A DNA stretch of 17,277 nt from an uncultured Caryophanales bacterium (GCA_947303225.1 CAMYXG010000011.1:1-17277); one strand, 5' to 3'; shown: positions 1-7,626, counted from the first letter of the stretch. Translations and numbers: made by a program. Notes: generated by a model from the sequence alone, not told the origin.

Positions 1-802
1 GATATTTTTTTTCTATGTATGGTGTTTCTAATATTTTTGGGATATCTTTTAATTTTTCATTATAGATAATATCTATTAACGTATTAAATCCTATTGTTCC
101 AAAACCAATATTTTCATGTCTATCTTTATGAGAAGATATGATATTCTTAGAATCATTTATATGAATACATCTTATTTTATTGAATCCTATTTTAGAATCA
201 AATTCTTTTAAATATTCATCAAAATGATTTAAATCATATCCAGCATCATTTAAGTGACAGGTATCTAAACATACTCCAATTCGTTCTTGATTATATACTC
301 CTTCTATAATTGTTTTTATTTCTCCTATATTTCTTCCAATCTCACTACCTTTTCCAGCCATTGTTTCTAATAATATCATGACATTAGAATCTTTTGTATT
401 TTGAAATACTATATTTAATCCTTCTATAATATTATGAATTCCCTTTTCTACTCCTATTCCTACATGACTTCCAGGATGAAGGACTAAGTATTGTAATCCT
501 AATTGTTCTACTCTTTTTACTTCTTCTGTTAAAAAAGATATGGAAAAGTCAAAATTCTTTTCATTACAAAGATTAATAATATATGGAGCATGGACAATTA
601 TGTTAGAAGAATTGATTTTTAATTTTTTCATTTTATCATGTGCTTTTTTTGTTAATTCTTCATCTATTTTACTTCTAGCCGTATTTTGAGGGGCTCCTGT
701 ATAAAACATAAATGTGTTTTCTCCATAGCTTAATGCTTCTTCTAGACTTCCTAGTAGTTGACTATCTTTTTTAAAACCAACGTGACTTCCTATCAATAAC
801 AT
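1..802 (-). CDS. nfo: Endonuclease IV (AP endonuclease), 3' end cut by window
   Basis: Apurinic/apyrimidinic endonuclease of base-excision repair: it cuts 5' of abasic sites in DNA using a trinuclear zinc centre. The visible 267 residues form an open frame that runs off the left edge, so only a short C-terminal piece is missing (family usually about 280-300 aa). All nine metal-ligand positions of the family can be seen: H71 (HAPY), H109 (LHPGSH), E146 (LLETMAG), D180 and H183 (LDTCH), H214 (IHINDSK), D227 and H229 (DRHENIGFG) and E259 (LETP). The ATG at 802-800 follows a GTGAGG ribosome binding site; the protein begins MLLIGSHVGF, as expected for this TIM barrel. A TATAAT with an extended TGn element lies just upstream, after the terminator of the pilin gene, so it is probably its own transcription unit. 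Identification is very firm. Confidence 0.97.
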   Translation of the reverse strand, partial: MLLIGSHVGFKKDSQLLGSLEEALSYGENTFMFYTGAPQNTARSKIDEELTKKAHDKMKKLKINSSNIIVHAPYIINLCNEKNFDFSISFLTEEVKRVEQLGLQYLVLHPGSHVGIGVEKGIHNIIEGLNIVFQNTKDSNVMILLETMAGKGSEIGRNIGEIKTIIEGVYNQERIGVCLDTCHLNDAGYDLNHFDEYLKEFDSKIGFNKIRCIHINDSKNIISSHKDRHENIGFGTIGFNTLIDIIYNEKLKDIPKILETPYIEKKY

Positions 803-818
803 ATTCCTCACCCATTTC

Positions 819-841
819 ATTATATCAATATTTGGGGAAAA
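819..841 (-). promoter_or_regulatory. Promoter of nfo (extended -10)
   Basis: On the minus strand a perfect TATAAT (824-819) is preceded by TG plus one base, giving an extended -10. A -35 at 17 bases would be TTTTTA, a poor match, and would lie in the T tract of the upstream terminator. The extended -10 may make up for the weak -35. The predicted leader is about 10 bases. Confidence 0.6.
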
Positions 842-864
842 TAAAAAGGATGAACATCATCCTT
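841..864 (-). terminator. Rho-independent terminator after pilin-like gene 1
   Basis: Reading the minus strand, a perfect 8-bp stem (AAGGATGA / TCATCCTT, 864-857 with 853-846) closes a 3-base loop and is followed by a short T-rich tract. It begins three bases after the pilin stop codon and separates that gene from nfo. Confidence 0.8.
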
Positions 865-867
865 ATT

Positions 868-1476
868 TTATCCTATTTGTAGTTGTGTTGCTAAGGCTTG
901 ATTTTCACCTGCTGCTCCTGATATGATTAATACTTTATCAGTGAACTTATCTCTGGTAGCAACACCACCTGGAGCTATTACTCCATCAACCGTGCTAGAT
1001 GTCTTTACAGATGATCTTTTTAATCCCTCTTCTGTTGTTAATTCTATAATTCCTCTTTTTGCAGCATCAATCATAAGAATTGCATATTCATATGTTGTTC
1101 TTCCTTCATTTCCAGCAGTAACTGTCTTATGGATAGCAACATATCCTTTAACCTCCGAATTTCCCCAAGAAGATTTACCACCTTGTTCCATTAAATCAGT
1201 ACCCGTATCATCTGCACTATTAAATCCATAATAGTAATAGCCTGCATCTAAAGCTGATATTGGCGTAGTAGTTCCATTCTTATATAATTCATCAGCAGCT
1301 ACGGCATTTTTTACTGCATTCATATATGCTTTTGCAGTGTCCATAAATGTGTCACGACGTGAGTTTTCAATGGTACGAGATACTGCTGGGATTGCTACTA
1401 ACATTAAGATACCCATGATAGTAATAACAGCAAGTAACTCAATCAATGTAAAACCTTTTTTATTTAATCTTTTCAT
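868..1476 (-). CDS. Prepilin-like protein 1 (type IV pilin / pseudopilin)
   Basis: Secreted or surface filament subunit. With the start chosen it has 202 aa. A short basic leader (MKRLNKK) ends in G, followed by F at +1 and E at +5 (GFTLIELLAV), the class III signal cut and N-methylated by a prepilin peptidase. A hydrophobic helix of about 20 residues follows, then a soluble domain without cysteine. The frame is also open to a GTG at 1485, but the purine-rich GAGAGTG is better spaced from the ATG at 1476, so I prefer that start. It has its own promoter and terminator. A second pilin-like gene lies directly upstream, but no pilus ATPase, platform protein or prepilin peptidase is in the window. 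The role (pilus, competence pseudopilus or type II-like secretion) cannot be decided from sequence. Confidence 0.88.
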   Translation of the reverse strand: MKRLNKKGFTLIELLAVITIMGILMLVAIPAVSRTIENSRRDTFMDTAKAYMNAVKNAVAADELYKNGTTTPISALDAGYYYYGFNSADDTGTDLMEQGGKSSWGNSEVKGYVAIHKTVTAGNEGRTTYEYAILMIDAAKRGIIELTTEEGLKRSSVKTSSTVDGVIAPGGVATRDKFTDKVLIISGAAGENQALATQLQIG

Positions 1477-1513
1477 TTTTTTCACTCTCTCTTTCTATTT
1501 TTTTTACATTTTC

Positions 1514-1542
1514 ATCGTAACATAGTTTCATTTTGTTGACAA
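1514..1542 (-). promoter_or_regulatory. Promoter of pilin-like gene 1
   Basis: Minus strand: TTGTCA (1542-1537), 17-base spacer, TACGAT (1519-1514), with TG plus one base directly before the -10 (extended -10). The start site would be near 1507, leaving a leader of about 30 bases. It lies between the two pilin genes, so gene 1 can be expressed independently of gene 2. Confidence 0.65.
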
Positions 1543-1574
1543 TATTTTTTTATTAAAAATACACTTTTTTACAT

Positions 1575-2120
1575 CTATTTATAATATTTTACAGTACAAG
1601 TTTTTTTTATTTTTGATTGAATTACACTCGCATCAGTACTTTCTTCAAATCCATGTAAGCTTTCTATTTTAGTAATATTATCATGAGTTGTTTTTTCTAA
1701 TTCTTGAGATTCTACTTCGTCAATTCCAGAATATTTTCCTTTTACTTCTTCTACTAGCCTTACATAGTATTTTCTTTGTTTTCCCTCTATTGTATATACA
1801 ACATAAGAATCATAATCTTGATATTCTCCTTCATTTGGTCCTTTTCCAATATCTTCATTGTCATTTAAATAATTAAGGGATAATACTATACATTCTCCAG
1901 CTGCTATCTTAGGTATTTTATCATATCCTGTTGTATGTGTTGCAATTTTAATTTTAGTTGTTTCTATCATTTTAGTAGCATCTTCTAATACTTGATTTTC
2001 TTTAGACTGACTTAATATTCCTGTTATATTTGGGATTGTTACTCCCATTAATATTCCTAACACTACTAACATTGCTAAAAGTTCTACTAATGTAAATCCT
2101 TTTTCATTTTTCATATTCAT
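1575..2120 (-). CDS. Prepilin-like protein 2 (type IV pilin / pseudopilin)
   Basis: Protein of 181 aa with a class III prepilin signal: a charged leader (MNMKNEK), the G|F cleavage site and E+5 in GFTLVELLAMLVV, then a hydrophobic helix and a polar domain. Unlike its downstream neighbour it has two cysteines, one in the middle (GECIVL) and one near the C-terminus (KTCTV), which could form a disulfide. The soluble domain is charged and rich in Lys, Glu and Asp. Starts at 2120 and 2114 both fit the AAAGGTAGG binding site; the first is kept. It has its own promoter, which overlaps the end of the upstream GHL10 gene. The two pilins share little beyond the N-terminal helix, so they are probably different subunits (for example major and minor) rather than a recent duplication. 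Confidence 0.87.
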   Translation of the reverse strand: MNMKNEKGFTLVELLAMLVVLGILMGVTIPNITGILSQSKENQVLEDATKMIETTKIKIATHTTGYDKIPKIAAGECIVLSLNYLNDNEDIGKGPNEGEYQDYDSYVVYTIEGKQRKYYVRLVEEVKGKYSGIDEVESQELEKTTHDNITKIESLHGFEESTDASVIQSKIKKTCTVKYYK

Positions 2121-2137
2121 TGCCTACCTTTAATTCC

Positions 2138-2164
2138 ATTATAACAGAATCTTCTTTCTAACAA
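2138..2164 (-). promoter_or_regulatory. Promoter of pilin-like gene 2 (extended -10)
   Basis: Minus strand: perfect TATAAT (2143-2138) preceded by TG plus one base. The best -35 (TTGTTA, 2164-2159) is only 15 bases away, so the extended -10 probably carries recognition. The leader would be roughly 10 bases and includes the AAAGGTAGG ribosome binding site. Confidence 0.65.
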
Positions 2165-2166
2165 AA

Positions 2167-3324
2167 CTATTTTATTATCTTTTTTAAGTTTTCTATTTCT
2201 TCAATACTATTGTTACTATAGTTTTCTATATCAAAGATATTATCATAACGGAATAAAGAAAATCCTTGATAATTCTTTAGATTTCTAGATAGAATAACTT
2301 CTCTCATAATAATATCTTTGTGATAAATCCATTCTTCTCTTCCTTCTTTAGCATAAGGATCTTCTCTACCTACTTTGTAGAATGCTAATGCTACCAGTAA
2401 TTTGATTCTATTATTTTTTAAAAGTGATTCCCATTCTTTTGTAACTTTGCAATAGTCTTTTGTGCTATTATAAAATCCATAATAAATCTGTGGCATTATA
2501 AAATCAATATATTGATCTTCCTTCATCCATCTTTTTACATCCGCGGAGTGTTTTTCATAATTATTATCAATATTTCCATCTGGTGATACTCCAAATAGTA
2601 TATTTTTCTTTTTGCATTCATCATGTACTTTTTCTATCATATGATTGATTACTTGTAGATGATATTCTTGTTTTGAGATTGGTTCATTTATTTTTATGTA
2701 ATTTTGATAATCATTTTCATCAATATCATCACTAGGATAGAAATAGTCATCCATTAGTAATCCATCTATTGGATAGTTCAGTAATTCTTTTACTCCATCT
2801 ATTATTAACTTTTCTACATGTTCTTTAGATGGATTATAGTAGATTCCATTGTTATTATAAATTGTATCTGTATTTAAATAGATATAGGCAGGATTTTTTT
2901 TACTGATTGTTGAAGTATCTGATGTTGTTCTTACTCGATAGGGATTAATCCAAGCAATTACTTTTATTCTATTTTTGTGAGAGATTGTTAGAAAATAATC
3001 TAAAACATCATATACGGAATCACCTTCTTTTTTTGTTATATACATACTAGTCGGATATAATGTAGAAGGATATATTGAATCGGATGCTGTTCTCACTTGT
3101 AGAATAATTGTATTTAATTTTAAATTTTTCACATTATGAATCATCTGTTCAATGTTTTTTTTACTTTCTTTCTCTTCTCTATTTACATATTTATTTAATT
3201 CCATATAGCTGATAAAAATAGCTCTAGTTTCTTCATTTTTTTCTCTTTCTTCTCTTGTAGAATTCTTAGTTAGAAATAAGCTTAATATAGAGGTAGTTAA
3301 TACAATTACTATTATTTTTTTCAT
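2167..3324 (-). CDS. GHL10-type (DUF187) glycoside-hydrolase-like protein, membrane-anchored
   Basis: Extracytoplasmic protein of the glycosyl-hydrolase-like 10 family (PF02638; YddW-like). Residues 1-19 form an uncleaved signal/anchor helix with no lipobox cysteine. From about residue 33 come the family landmarks: RAIFISY at the first strand, LQVRTASDSIYPS (75-87), KVIAWINPYRV (121-131), the acidic DGLLMDDYFYP (187-197), LFGVSPDGN (243-251) and FIMPQIYYGF (275-284). D192 and D193 in the third of these are the obvious catalytic candidates. The fold is a TIM barrel. Members are thought to act on cell-wall or capsule glycans, but the substrate is not evident here. It lies 44 bases after the DUF421 stop, with only an AT-rich inverted repeat and a TATAAT without a good -35 between them, so it may be co-transcribed with that gene. 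Its start follows a GGTGAT binding site. Confidence 0.85.
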   Translation of the reverse strand: MKKIIVIVLTTSILSLFLTKNSTREEREKNEETRAIFISYMELNKYVNREEKESKKNIEQMIHNVKNLKLNTIILQVRTASDSIYPSTLYPTSMYITKKEGDSVYDVLDYFLTISHKNRIKVIAWINPYRVRTTSDTSTISKKNPAYIYLNTDTIYNNNGIYYNPSKEHVEKLIIDGVKELLNYPIDGLLMDDYFYPSDDIDENDYQNYIKINEPISKQEYHLQVINHMIEKVHDECKKKNILFGVSPDGNIDNNYEKHSADVKRWMKEDQYIDFIMPQIYYGFYNSTKDYCKVTKEWESLLKNNRIKLLVALAFYKVGREDPYAKEGREEWIYHKDIIMREVILSRNLKNYQGFSLFRYDNIFDIENYSNNSIEEIENLKKIIK

Positions 3325-3368
3325 AAAATCACCATTATAATTCTATGAAATAATGATTGATTATTTTG

Positions 3369-4013
3369 TCATTTTATCTTGTCTTGCTCAATAATATATA
3401 ATTTTTTATTTTTATAAAATGCATAAAAGATGTTTTCTAAAGATATGTTTTCTTTTTGAAGTTCTTTTTCTAGCCAATTTCTATCTTTTTTTATTTGATT
3501 CAGTACTTCTTCTTCTATTCTTCCATCCATAATTACTGGAAGAGGATAACTTCTGCTTGGATCATCTTCTCTTTTAAATATTGATAATTTTCCACTAGTT
3601 TCTAATATGGCATAATCTACTTCTTCAATTGATTTAATTGATTTTTCTCGTAATTGGGTCAATAAATCATCTAGATTATATCGTTGTTTTTTCATTTCCT
3701 GAAAATTTACTTTTCCTCTATTAATCATTACAGATGGTTCTCCATCTACAATATTTCTTGCTTTTTCACTTTTTAAAGATAATAATGAAAAAACAATTTG
3801 TAGTATCACTAAAATAGAAATAGGAATGAGAGATACTAGTATATTTGCATCATAGTTTTCAATGGATATGGCTGCCATTTCTGCTATAAAGATGGAGACA
3901 ATAAAATCTAGAATTGATAACTCACCTATTTCTCTTTTTCCCATGATTCGATAGACAATTGTGATTAATAAATAGAAAAAAATACTCCGATAAAAAATAA
4001 TATAATATTTCAT
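3369..4013 (-). CDS. DUF421 (YetF/YrbG-type) membrane protein
   Basis: Integral membrane protein of 214 aa. Three hydrophobic helices (about residues 4-22, 33-48 and 55-75) are followed by a cytoplasmic domain. Family signatures are YRIMGKREIGELS after helix 1, GEPSVMINRGKVNFQEM, LDDLLTQLREKSI, EVDYAILETSGKLS and YPLPVIMDGRI. B. subtilis has several paralogues, some tied to spore or envelope stress; the biochemical role of the family is poorly known. The frame extends upstream to 4046, but a clear AGGTGATGA binding site stands just before the ATG at 4013, which I take as the start. It ends in TGA, evidence for the standard bacterial code. It is transcribed divergently from the small membrane protein at 4088; I could not find a convincing -35/-10 pair for either in the 74 bases between them. 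Confidence 0.9.
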   Translation of the reverse strand: MKYYIIFYRSIFFYLLITIVYRIMGKREIGELSILDFIVSIFIAEMAAISIENYDANILVSLIPISILVILQIVFSLLSLKSEKARNIVDGEPSVMINRGKVNFQEMKKQRYNLDDLLTQLREKSIKSIEEVDYAILETSGKLSIFKREDDPSRSYPLPVIMDGRIEEEVLNQIKKDRNWLEKELQKENISLENIFYAFYKNKKLYIIEQDKIK

Positions 4014-4087
4014 TTCATCACCTATCCTTATTATGAAAAAAAACATATTTTTTTATACTTATTCATATTTTAATAATGAGGTGAATT

Positions 4088-4450
4088 ATGAATTATCTTA
4101 AAAATCTAATGATTCGTTATCTTTGGACTATCTTGGAAACGATTATTCTATCTTTTCTCTTAACTGCTCTATATTATTTTGATTTTATATCTACTCCGTT
4201 CTTTTCACTTTTTTTATTATTCTCTTTATTAATTCCTGTATTTGTGAATAGTTTTCTTCTAGGAAAAGTATCTTCCAAAAAAGGATATTTAGAAGGAATA
4301 AAATTTAGTTTTTTGATTATTCTATTTTTCATGATCATTACTTGTTTATATTCTAAATTTCAATGGAAAAACCTTCTTTATTATGCAATTATTCTTTTTA
4401 CTTCTATTATGGGAAGTATTATGGGAATTAATCAAAAGAAGAAGACATAA
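4088..4450 (+). CDS. TIGR04086-type (DUF3792, YrzE-like) small membrane protein
   Basis: The only gene on the plus strand. Its 120 aa are almost entirely four hydrophobic helices (about 13-32, 36-58, 71-87 and 94-113). The second and third are joined by the loop GKVSSKKGYLEGIKFS, a Gly/Lys pattern typical of the TIGR04086 family found across Bacillota. The tail is basic (NQKKKT) and probably cytoplasmic by the positive-inside rule. Function is unknown for the family. The ATG has a clean GAGGTG binding site four bases upstream. It is divergent from DUF421 and convergent with the propeller-like gene, ending one base before the shared terminator stem. Family assignment rests on length, topology and the loop, so it is probable rather than certain. 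Confidence 0.75.
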   Translation: MNYLKNLMIRYLWTILETIILSFLLTALYYFDFISTPFFSLFLLFSLLIPVFVNSFLLGKVSSKKGYLEGIKFSFLIILFFMIITCLYSKFQWKNLLYYAIILFTSIMGSIMGINQKKKT

Positions 4451-4487
4451 AAAAAGCTTATTGTTGTGATAAGCTTTTTCTTTTTTT
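4451..4487. terminator. Bidirectional terminator between convergent genes
   Basis: An 11-bp stem (AAAAAGCTTAT 4451-4461 with its complement 4469-4479) closes a 7-base loop. A-tract and T-tract flank it on both sides, so it can stop transcription from both the plus-strand membrane protein gene and the minus-strand propeller-like gene. The stop codon and last codons of the minus-strand gene are inside the hairpin. Confidence 0.85.
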
Positions 4488-5813
4488 ATTTAATAAAAAT
4501 ATTCCTATGATACTTATAATAACAATAATTGTGATAACTAAAATATTTTTACTATCTTCTTCTTTTACTTCAATGACTTTGTCTTCATCACTTATTAAAA
4601 ATAATGAATTAGAATCATAATCACAGGTATCATCTTCAGGACAATTAATCTGTCCTACAAAGTAAAGTACTTCTTCGTCCATTAGGAAGCTTTCTATTTC
4701 ATAATAATCTGCTTGTATTTTTTTGATTTTCTTTTGAAAAAGACCATCTTTATCTAATTCTATTACTTCTAGAGATGAATCTGCTTTATTAATGTATTGT
4801 AGATAATATTTTTTGATCTCCTGTTCTTCTTCTACTGTTCGAATATGAATATTATGATTTGAGTCAATAGGAATATCTCCAATACTTTCCCATTCTTCTT
4901 TTAAATCTTGATTGTATTTTATAATGTAATAGCTCTTTTCACCTTTTTTTAGTTTTACTTCTGATGTTATTCCATATAGAATTAATCCATTCATGGAAGT
5001 ATTTAAATGATAAGAGTCATATTGTTCTAATTGTTCTGTTATTGTACTTATTTCATTTCCTTCTAAATCATAATTCATTAATGATACATGAGAAGTATCA
5101 TTATCTTTCTTTTCTTTTATCATAGCAAATGATATTACTTTGTTCTCATTCCAAATTGGTGTGATGTCTTGATAGGTTACTGTTGCATCAGTTGATTCTT
5201 TTTCCCATATTAAATTCAGATCTCTATCATATTTCATGATAGTTGCAGTAGTACCTACAGTACCAATCGCAATATAGTAATCTAATGTATTGTCTTCTTT
5301 TTGAATAGGAATCATCTTCATAATTCTTTCTTTTTTATTGATTCCTGCACTTTTTTCCCAAACTAATTTTCCTGTTAAATCTACTTTTATAAAAGTAGTA
5401 GTAGAAGTATTTTCTGGTAATTGTTCTCCTATATCATAAGTTGTTTCTAATGTCATTCCATATCCATCTATTTGCCCTAATTCATTATATGTATAAAACA
5501 AATCATCCATTTTATCTTCTTTTGTCTTACCATAAGTATATTTCCATAATAATTTTCCTTGTTTATTATACTTACCTAAAATAATCTGATAGTCTTGTTT
5601 ATTAATATCACCTGATTCTAGTTCTTCTTTTAAATAATATCCACCGACTATTAATCCATCTTTCTTATTATTATCGTTATAACCATTTTTTATAAAAGTA
5701 AAATTCTCTTCTTGAAATTTATTTAAAGAAAAAACGGTGTCTTTTGCTGTAACGTTTTTTTGAAGCATTAGTATTAACCCAATACTCATTAGTATTATTA
5801 ATTTTTTTCTCAT
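4458..5813 (-). CDS. Secreted, C-terminally membrane-anchored propeller-like protein
   Basis: Protein of 451 aa that I cannot assign to a named family. It starts with a signal peptide (MRKKLIILMSIGLILMLQKNVTA) and ends with a transmembrane helix (ILVITIIVIISIIGIFLL) followed by a basic tail (NKKRKSLSQQ), so the middle about 400 residues should face outward. That domain carries recurring short strands with the pattern polar-G-K-L-hydrophobic-W-aromatic/Glu-K (GKLLWKYTYG, GKLVWEKSAG, DLNLIWEKES, DLKEEWESIG), each preceded by a K-Y/V-[ND] strand. Such spacing is typical of beta-propeller blades (PQQ-like or YVTN-like). There is no LPXTG motif. The ATG at 5813 follows an AGGTG site; an upstream in-frame TTG would place its first codon over that site. 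It is monocistronic, between the trmK terminator and the bidirectional terminator. A binding or sensing role at the surface is an inference. Confidence 0.7.
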   Translation of the reverse strand: MRKKLIILMSIGLILMLQKNVTAKDTVFSLNKFQEENFTFIKNGYNDNNKKDGLIVGGYYLKEELESGDINKQDYQIILGKYNKQGKLLWKYTYGKTKEDKMDDLFYTYNELGQIDGYGMTLETTYDIGEQLPENTSTTTFIKVDLTGKLVWEKSAGINKKERIMKMIPIQKEDNTLDYYIAIGTVGTTATIMKYDRDLNLIWEKESTDATVTYQDITPIWNENKVISFAMIKEKKDNDTSHVSLMNYDLEGNEISTITEQLEQYDSYHLNTSMNGLILYGITSEVKLKKGEKSYYIIKYNQDLKEEWESIGDIPIDSNHNIHIRTVEEEQEIKKYYLQYINKADSSLEVIELDKDGLFQKKIKKIQADYYEIESFLMDEEVLYFVGQINCPEDDTCDYDSNSLFLISDEDKVIEVKEEDSKNILVITIIVIISIIGIFLLNKKRKSLSQQ

Positions 5814-5839
5814 AATACACCTCAATAATTGTTTACTAT

Positions 5840-5845
5840 ATTATA
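5840..5845 (-). promoter_or_regulatory. -10 element of the propeller-like gene
   Basis: A perfect TATAAT lies on the minus strand 26 bases before the ATG, immediately downstream of the trmK terminator. No good -35 is visible at 16-18 bases (the best is TAGTAT), so the promoter is weak, activator-dependent or wrongly called. Confidence 0.4.
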
Positions 5846-5850
5846 ATACA

Positions 5851-5873
5851 GAAAAAGACTAAATACTAGTCCT
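5851..5873 (-). terminator. Terminator of the dnaG-sigA-trmK operon
   Basis: Minus strand: 7-bp stem with one G-U pair (AGGACTA 5873-5867 with TAGTCTT 5861-5855), loop GTATT and a T tract (5856-5852). The trmK stop codon TAG (5868-5866) lies at the stem-loop junction, so the terminator uses the last coding bases. Confidence 0.7.
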
Positions 5874-6534
5874 CTATTTCTTTTTGAATCATTTTTATTT
5901 CTTTTTTTGTAATCCATCTTTTATAATAAAAATTCTTAGGTAATAGTGTTAAAAGTATTTCTCTTGCTTTCTTTTCTTTTTCATAATATTCTCGAAATAA
6001 TGGACCTTTTTTTTCTATGAATACGGGTCCAAAAAAATAGTCTTTTTTACTATACTTTTTCTTTCCATGTTTTAGGATAATTATTTGATAGATAAAGTTT
6101 TTATCTCGAACAAACTCTTCGTTTTGAATATAAAATCCATTTTTACAACAATATCTTTTTACATCTTCTTGATAATTGTTAGGACTGAGAATCAATGTAT
6201 TTATCTTTTTTAATACTTTTGGTTTATTTTTTAAAATTCCTATAATATTTTTTCCACCCATTCCTGAAATAATAATTGTATCTATTTCTTCTGAGTATGT
6301 ATCTAATCCATCTCCTAAGCGTGTTTCTATTTCATGTTCTAATCGTTCTCTTTTTATATTTTTTTTAGCTTGTTCTAGGGGTCCTTCTGCTATATCCGAT
6401 GCGATTGCTTTAATATCTTTTTTTTGTTTCACTAGGTAGATATCTAATAGAGCATGATCACATCCTACATCTAAACAAAAGGAATTAGCTTCCACTAAAT
6501 CCCCTATTTTTTTTAATCTTGTGTTAATTCTCAT
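5866..6534 (-). CDS. trmK: tRNA (adenine22-N1)-methyltransferase TrmK
   Basis: Cytoplasmic SAM-dependent enzyme that makes m1A22 in the D-arm region of tRNA. Its 222 aa match the family length (about 220-240). Visible features: class I Rossmann motif I LDVGCDHALLDIYL (about 21-34), ASDIAEGPLEQAKKN (about 45-59), RLGDGL, then ISGMGG (about 89-94), the family hallmark, and LILSPNN where many members have LQPN. The C-terminal part is highly charged and helical, consistent with the family's coiled-coil tail. Its start codon overlaps the sigA stop by one base (TAATG), so it should be translationally coupled. The dnaG-sigA-trmK order agrees with the usual Bacillota neighbourhood, although the common next gene (a Nif3-like protein) is absent. 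Confidence 0.93.
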   Translation of the reverse strand: MRINTRLKKIGDLVEANSFCLDVGCDHALLDIYLVKQKKDIKAIASDIAEGPLEQAKKNIKRERLEHEIETRLGDGLDTYSEEIDTIIISGMGGKNIIGILKNKPKVLKKINTLILSPNNYQEDVKRYCCKNGFYIQNEEFVRDKNFIYQIIILKHGKKKYSKKDYFFGPVFIEKKGPLFREYYEKEKKAREILLTLLPKNFYYKRWITKKEIKMIQKEIED

Positions 6535-7625
6535 TAATCTGTTAAGAAGTCCTTTAGCTTACGAGAACGAGATGGATGTCTTAATTTACGAAGGGCTTTT
6601 GCTTCTATTTGACGAATTCTTTCACGTGTAACGCCAAAGATTTGTCCTACTTCTTCAAGGGTTCTACATTGTCCATCGTCTAGACCAAAGCGTAGTCTCA
6701 AGACTTTTTCTTCTCTTTCTGTAAGAGTTGCAAGAACTCCTTTTAATTCTTCTTTTAACATTTCTACTGTTGCATATTCTTCTGGCCCCATTGTTCTTTC
6801 ATCTTTGATAAAATCTCCTAAATGTGAGTCGTCTTCTTCTCCAATAGGAGTTTCTAGTGAAACAGGGTCTTGTGATATTTTATATACTTCTCGAACTTTT
6901 TCTACTGTAATTCCTAATTTTTTAGCGATTTCTTCATCTGTTGGTTCTCTATTTAATTCTTGTGTTAATTGTCTTTGAACACGAGCTAGCTTGTTAATTG
7001 TTTCTACCATGTGAACAGGAACACGAATGGTTCTTGCTTGATCAGCAATGGCACGAGTAATTGCTTGTCTTATCCACCATGTTGCATAAGTAGAAAATTT
7101 ATATCCTTTTGTAGGATCAAACTTATCCACAGCTTTCATTAGCCCTATATTTCCTTCTTGTATTAAATCTAAGAATAGCATTCCACGTCCAACATATCTT
7201 TTTGCAATACTAACTACTAAACGTAAGTTAGATTCAGCAAGTAGTCTTTTAGCCTCTTCATCGCCTTCTTCTGCTCTTTTGGCATATTCAAATTCTTCAT
7301 CAGATGTTAATAAGTTGATTCGTCCGATTTCTTTTAAATACATTCTAACCGGATCATTGATTTTTACATCTTTTGATAGTGTTAAGTTTTCTACAGACAT
7401 ATCCTGTGTGATTTCTTCACCACTTGCATCATCACTACCATCTTCTGATACAATATCAATATTAGCTTCTACTAAGAAATTATATAATTCATCTAATGTA
7501 TCACTATCTACTTCTAGTCCTTTTAATTGATCTGCTAATTGCTCATATGTTACATATCCTTGTTTTTGTCCAAGCACCAGCAACTTATTTTTTCGTTCAT
7601 CCAATGTTTTTATTTCTTCTACCAT
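6534..7625 (-). CDS. sigA: Primary RNA polymerase sigma factor SigA (RpoD)
   Basis: Housekeeping sigma factor, 363 aa, close to B. subtilis SigA in length. Region 1.1 is a short acidic N-terminus (about 1-80). Region 1.2 is DPVRMYLKEIGRINLLT (91-107). Region 2 holds NLRLVVSIAKRYVGRGMLFLDLIQEGNIGLMKAVDKF (133-169, core binding) and KGYKFSTYATWWIRQAI (173-189), with the aromatic residues that melt the -10 element. Region 3 starts at about 206 (HMVETINKL). Region 4 has LTEREEKVLRLRFGL and the helix-turn-helix GVTRERIRQIEAKALRKLRHP (331-351), which reads the -35. The promoters in this window (TTGACA/TATAAT, often with TGn) fit its expected specificity. The gene begins one base after the dnaG stop with an AGGAGA site inside dnaG, and it overlaps trmK. 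Confidence 0.98.
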   Translation of the reverse strand: MVEEIKTLDERKNKLLVLGQKQGYVTYEQLADQLKGLEVDSDTLDELYNFLVEANIDIVSEDGSDDASGEEITQDMSVENLTLSKDVKINDPVRMYLKEIGRINLLTSDEEFEYAKRAEEGDEEAKRLLAESNLRLVVSIAKRYVGRGMLFLDLIQEGNIGLMKAVDKFDPTKGYKFSTYATWWIRQAITRAIADQARTIRVPVHMVETINKLARVQRQLTQELNREPTDEEIAKKLGITVEKVREVYKISQDPVSLETPIGEEDDSHLGDFIKDERTMGPEEYATVEMLKEELKGVLATLTEREEKVLRLRFGLDDGQCRTLEEVGQIFGVTRERIRQIEAKALRKLRHPSRSRKLKDFLTD

Positions 7626-7626
7626 A

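Noticed and set aside
923..1525. Plus-strand open frames opposite the pilin gene (and similar ones at 1688, 6176, 7279, 9915, 13448, 15218, 15809, 16010)
   Set aside because: They lie antisense to well-supported genes, lack ribosome binding sites and recognisable motifs, and arise from AT-rich composition.
1543..1574. A-tract/T-tract hairpin after pilin-like gene 2 as a terminator
   Set aside because: Pairing is limited to A-T homopolymer runs, expected by chance in this AT-rich sequence.
3348..3366. Inverted repeat AAATAAT-ATTATTT between the DUF421 and GHL10 genes as a terminator
   Set aside because: The stem is only A-T pairs and no T run follows, so it is too weak to call.
3369..3371. 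Possibility of genetic code 4 (TGA as Trp) given the low GC and Mollicutes-like features
   Set aside because: TGA serves as the natural stop at 3369, 16312 and 17039, and tryptophan is encoded by TGG throughout.
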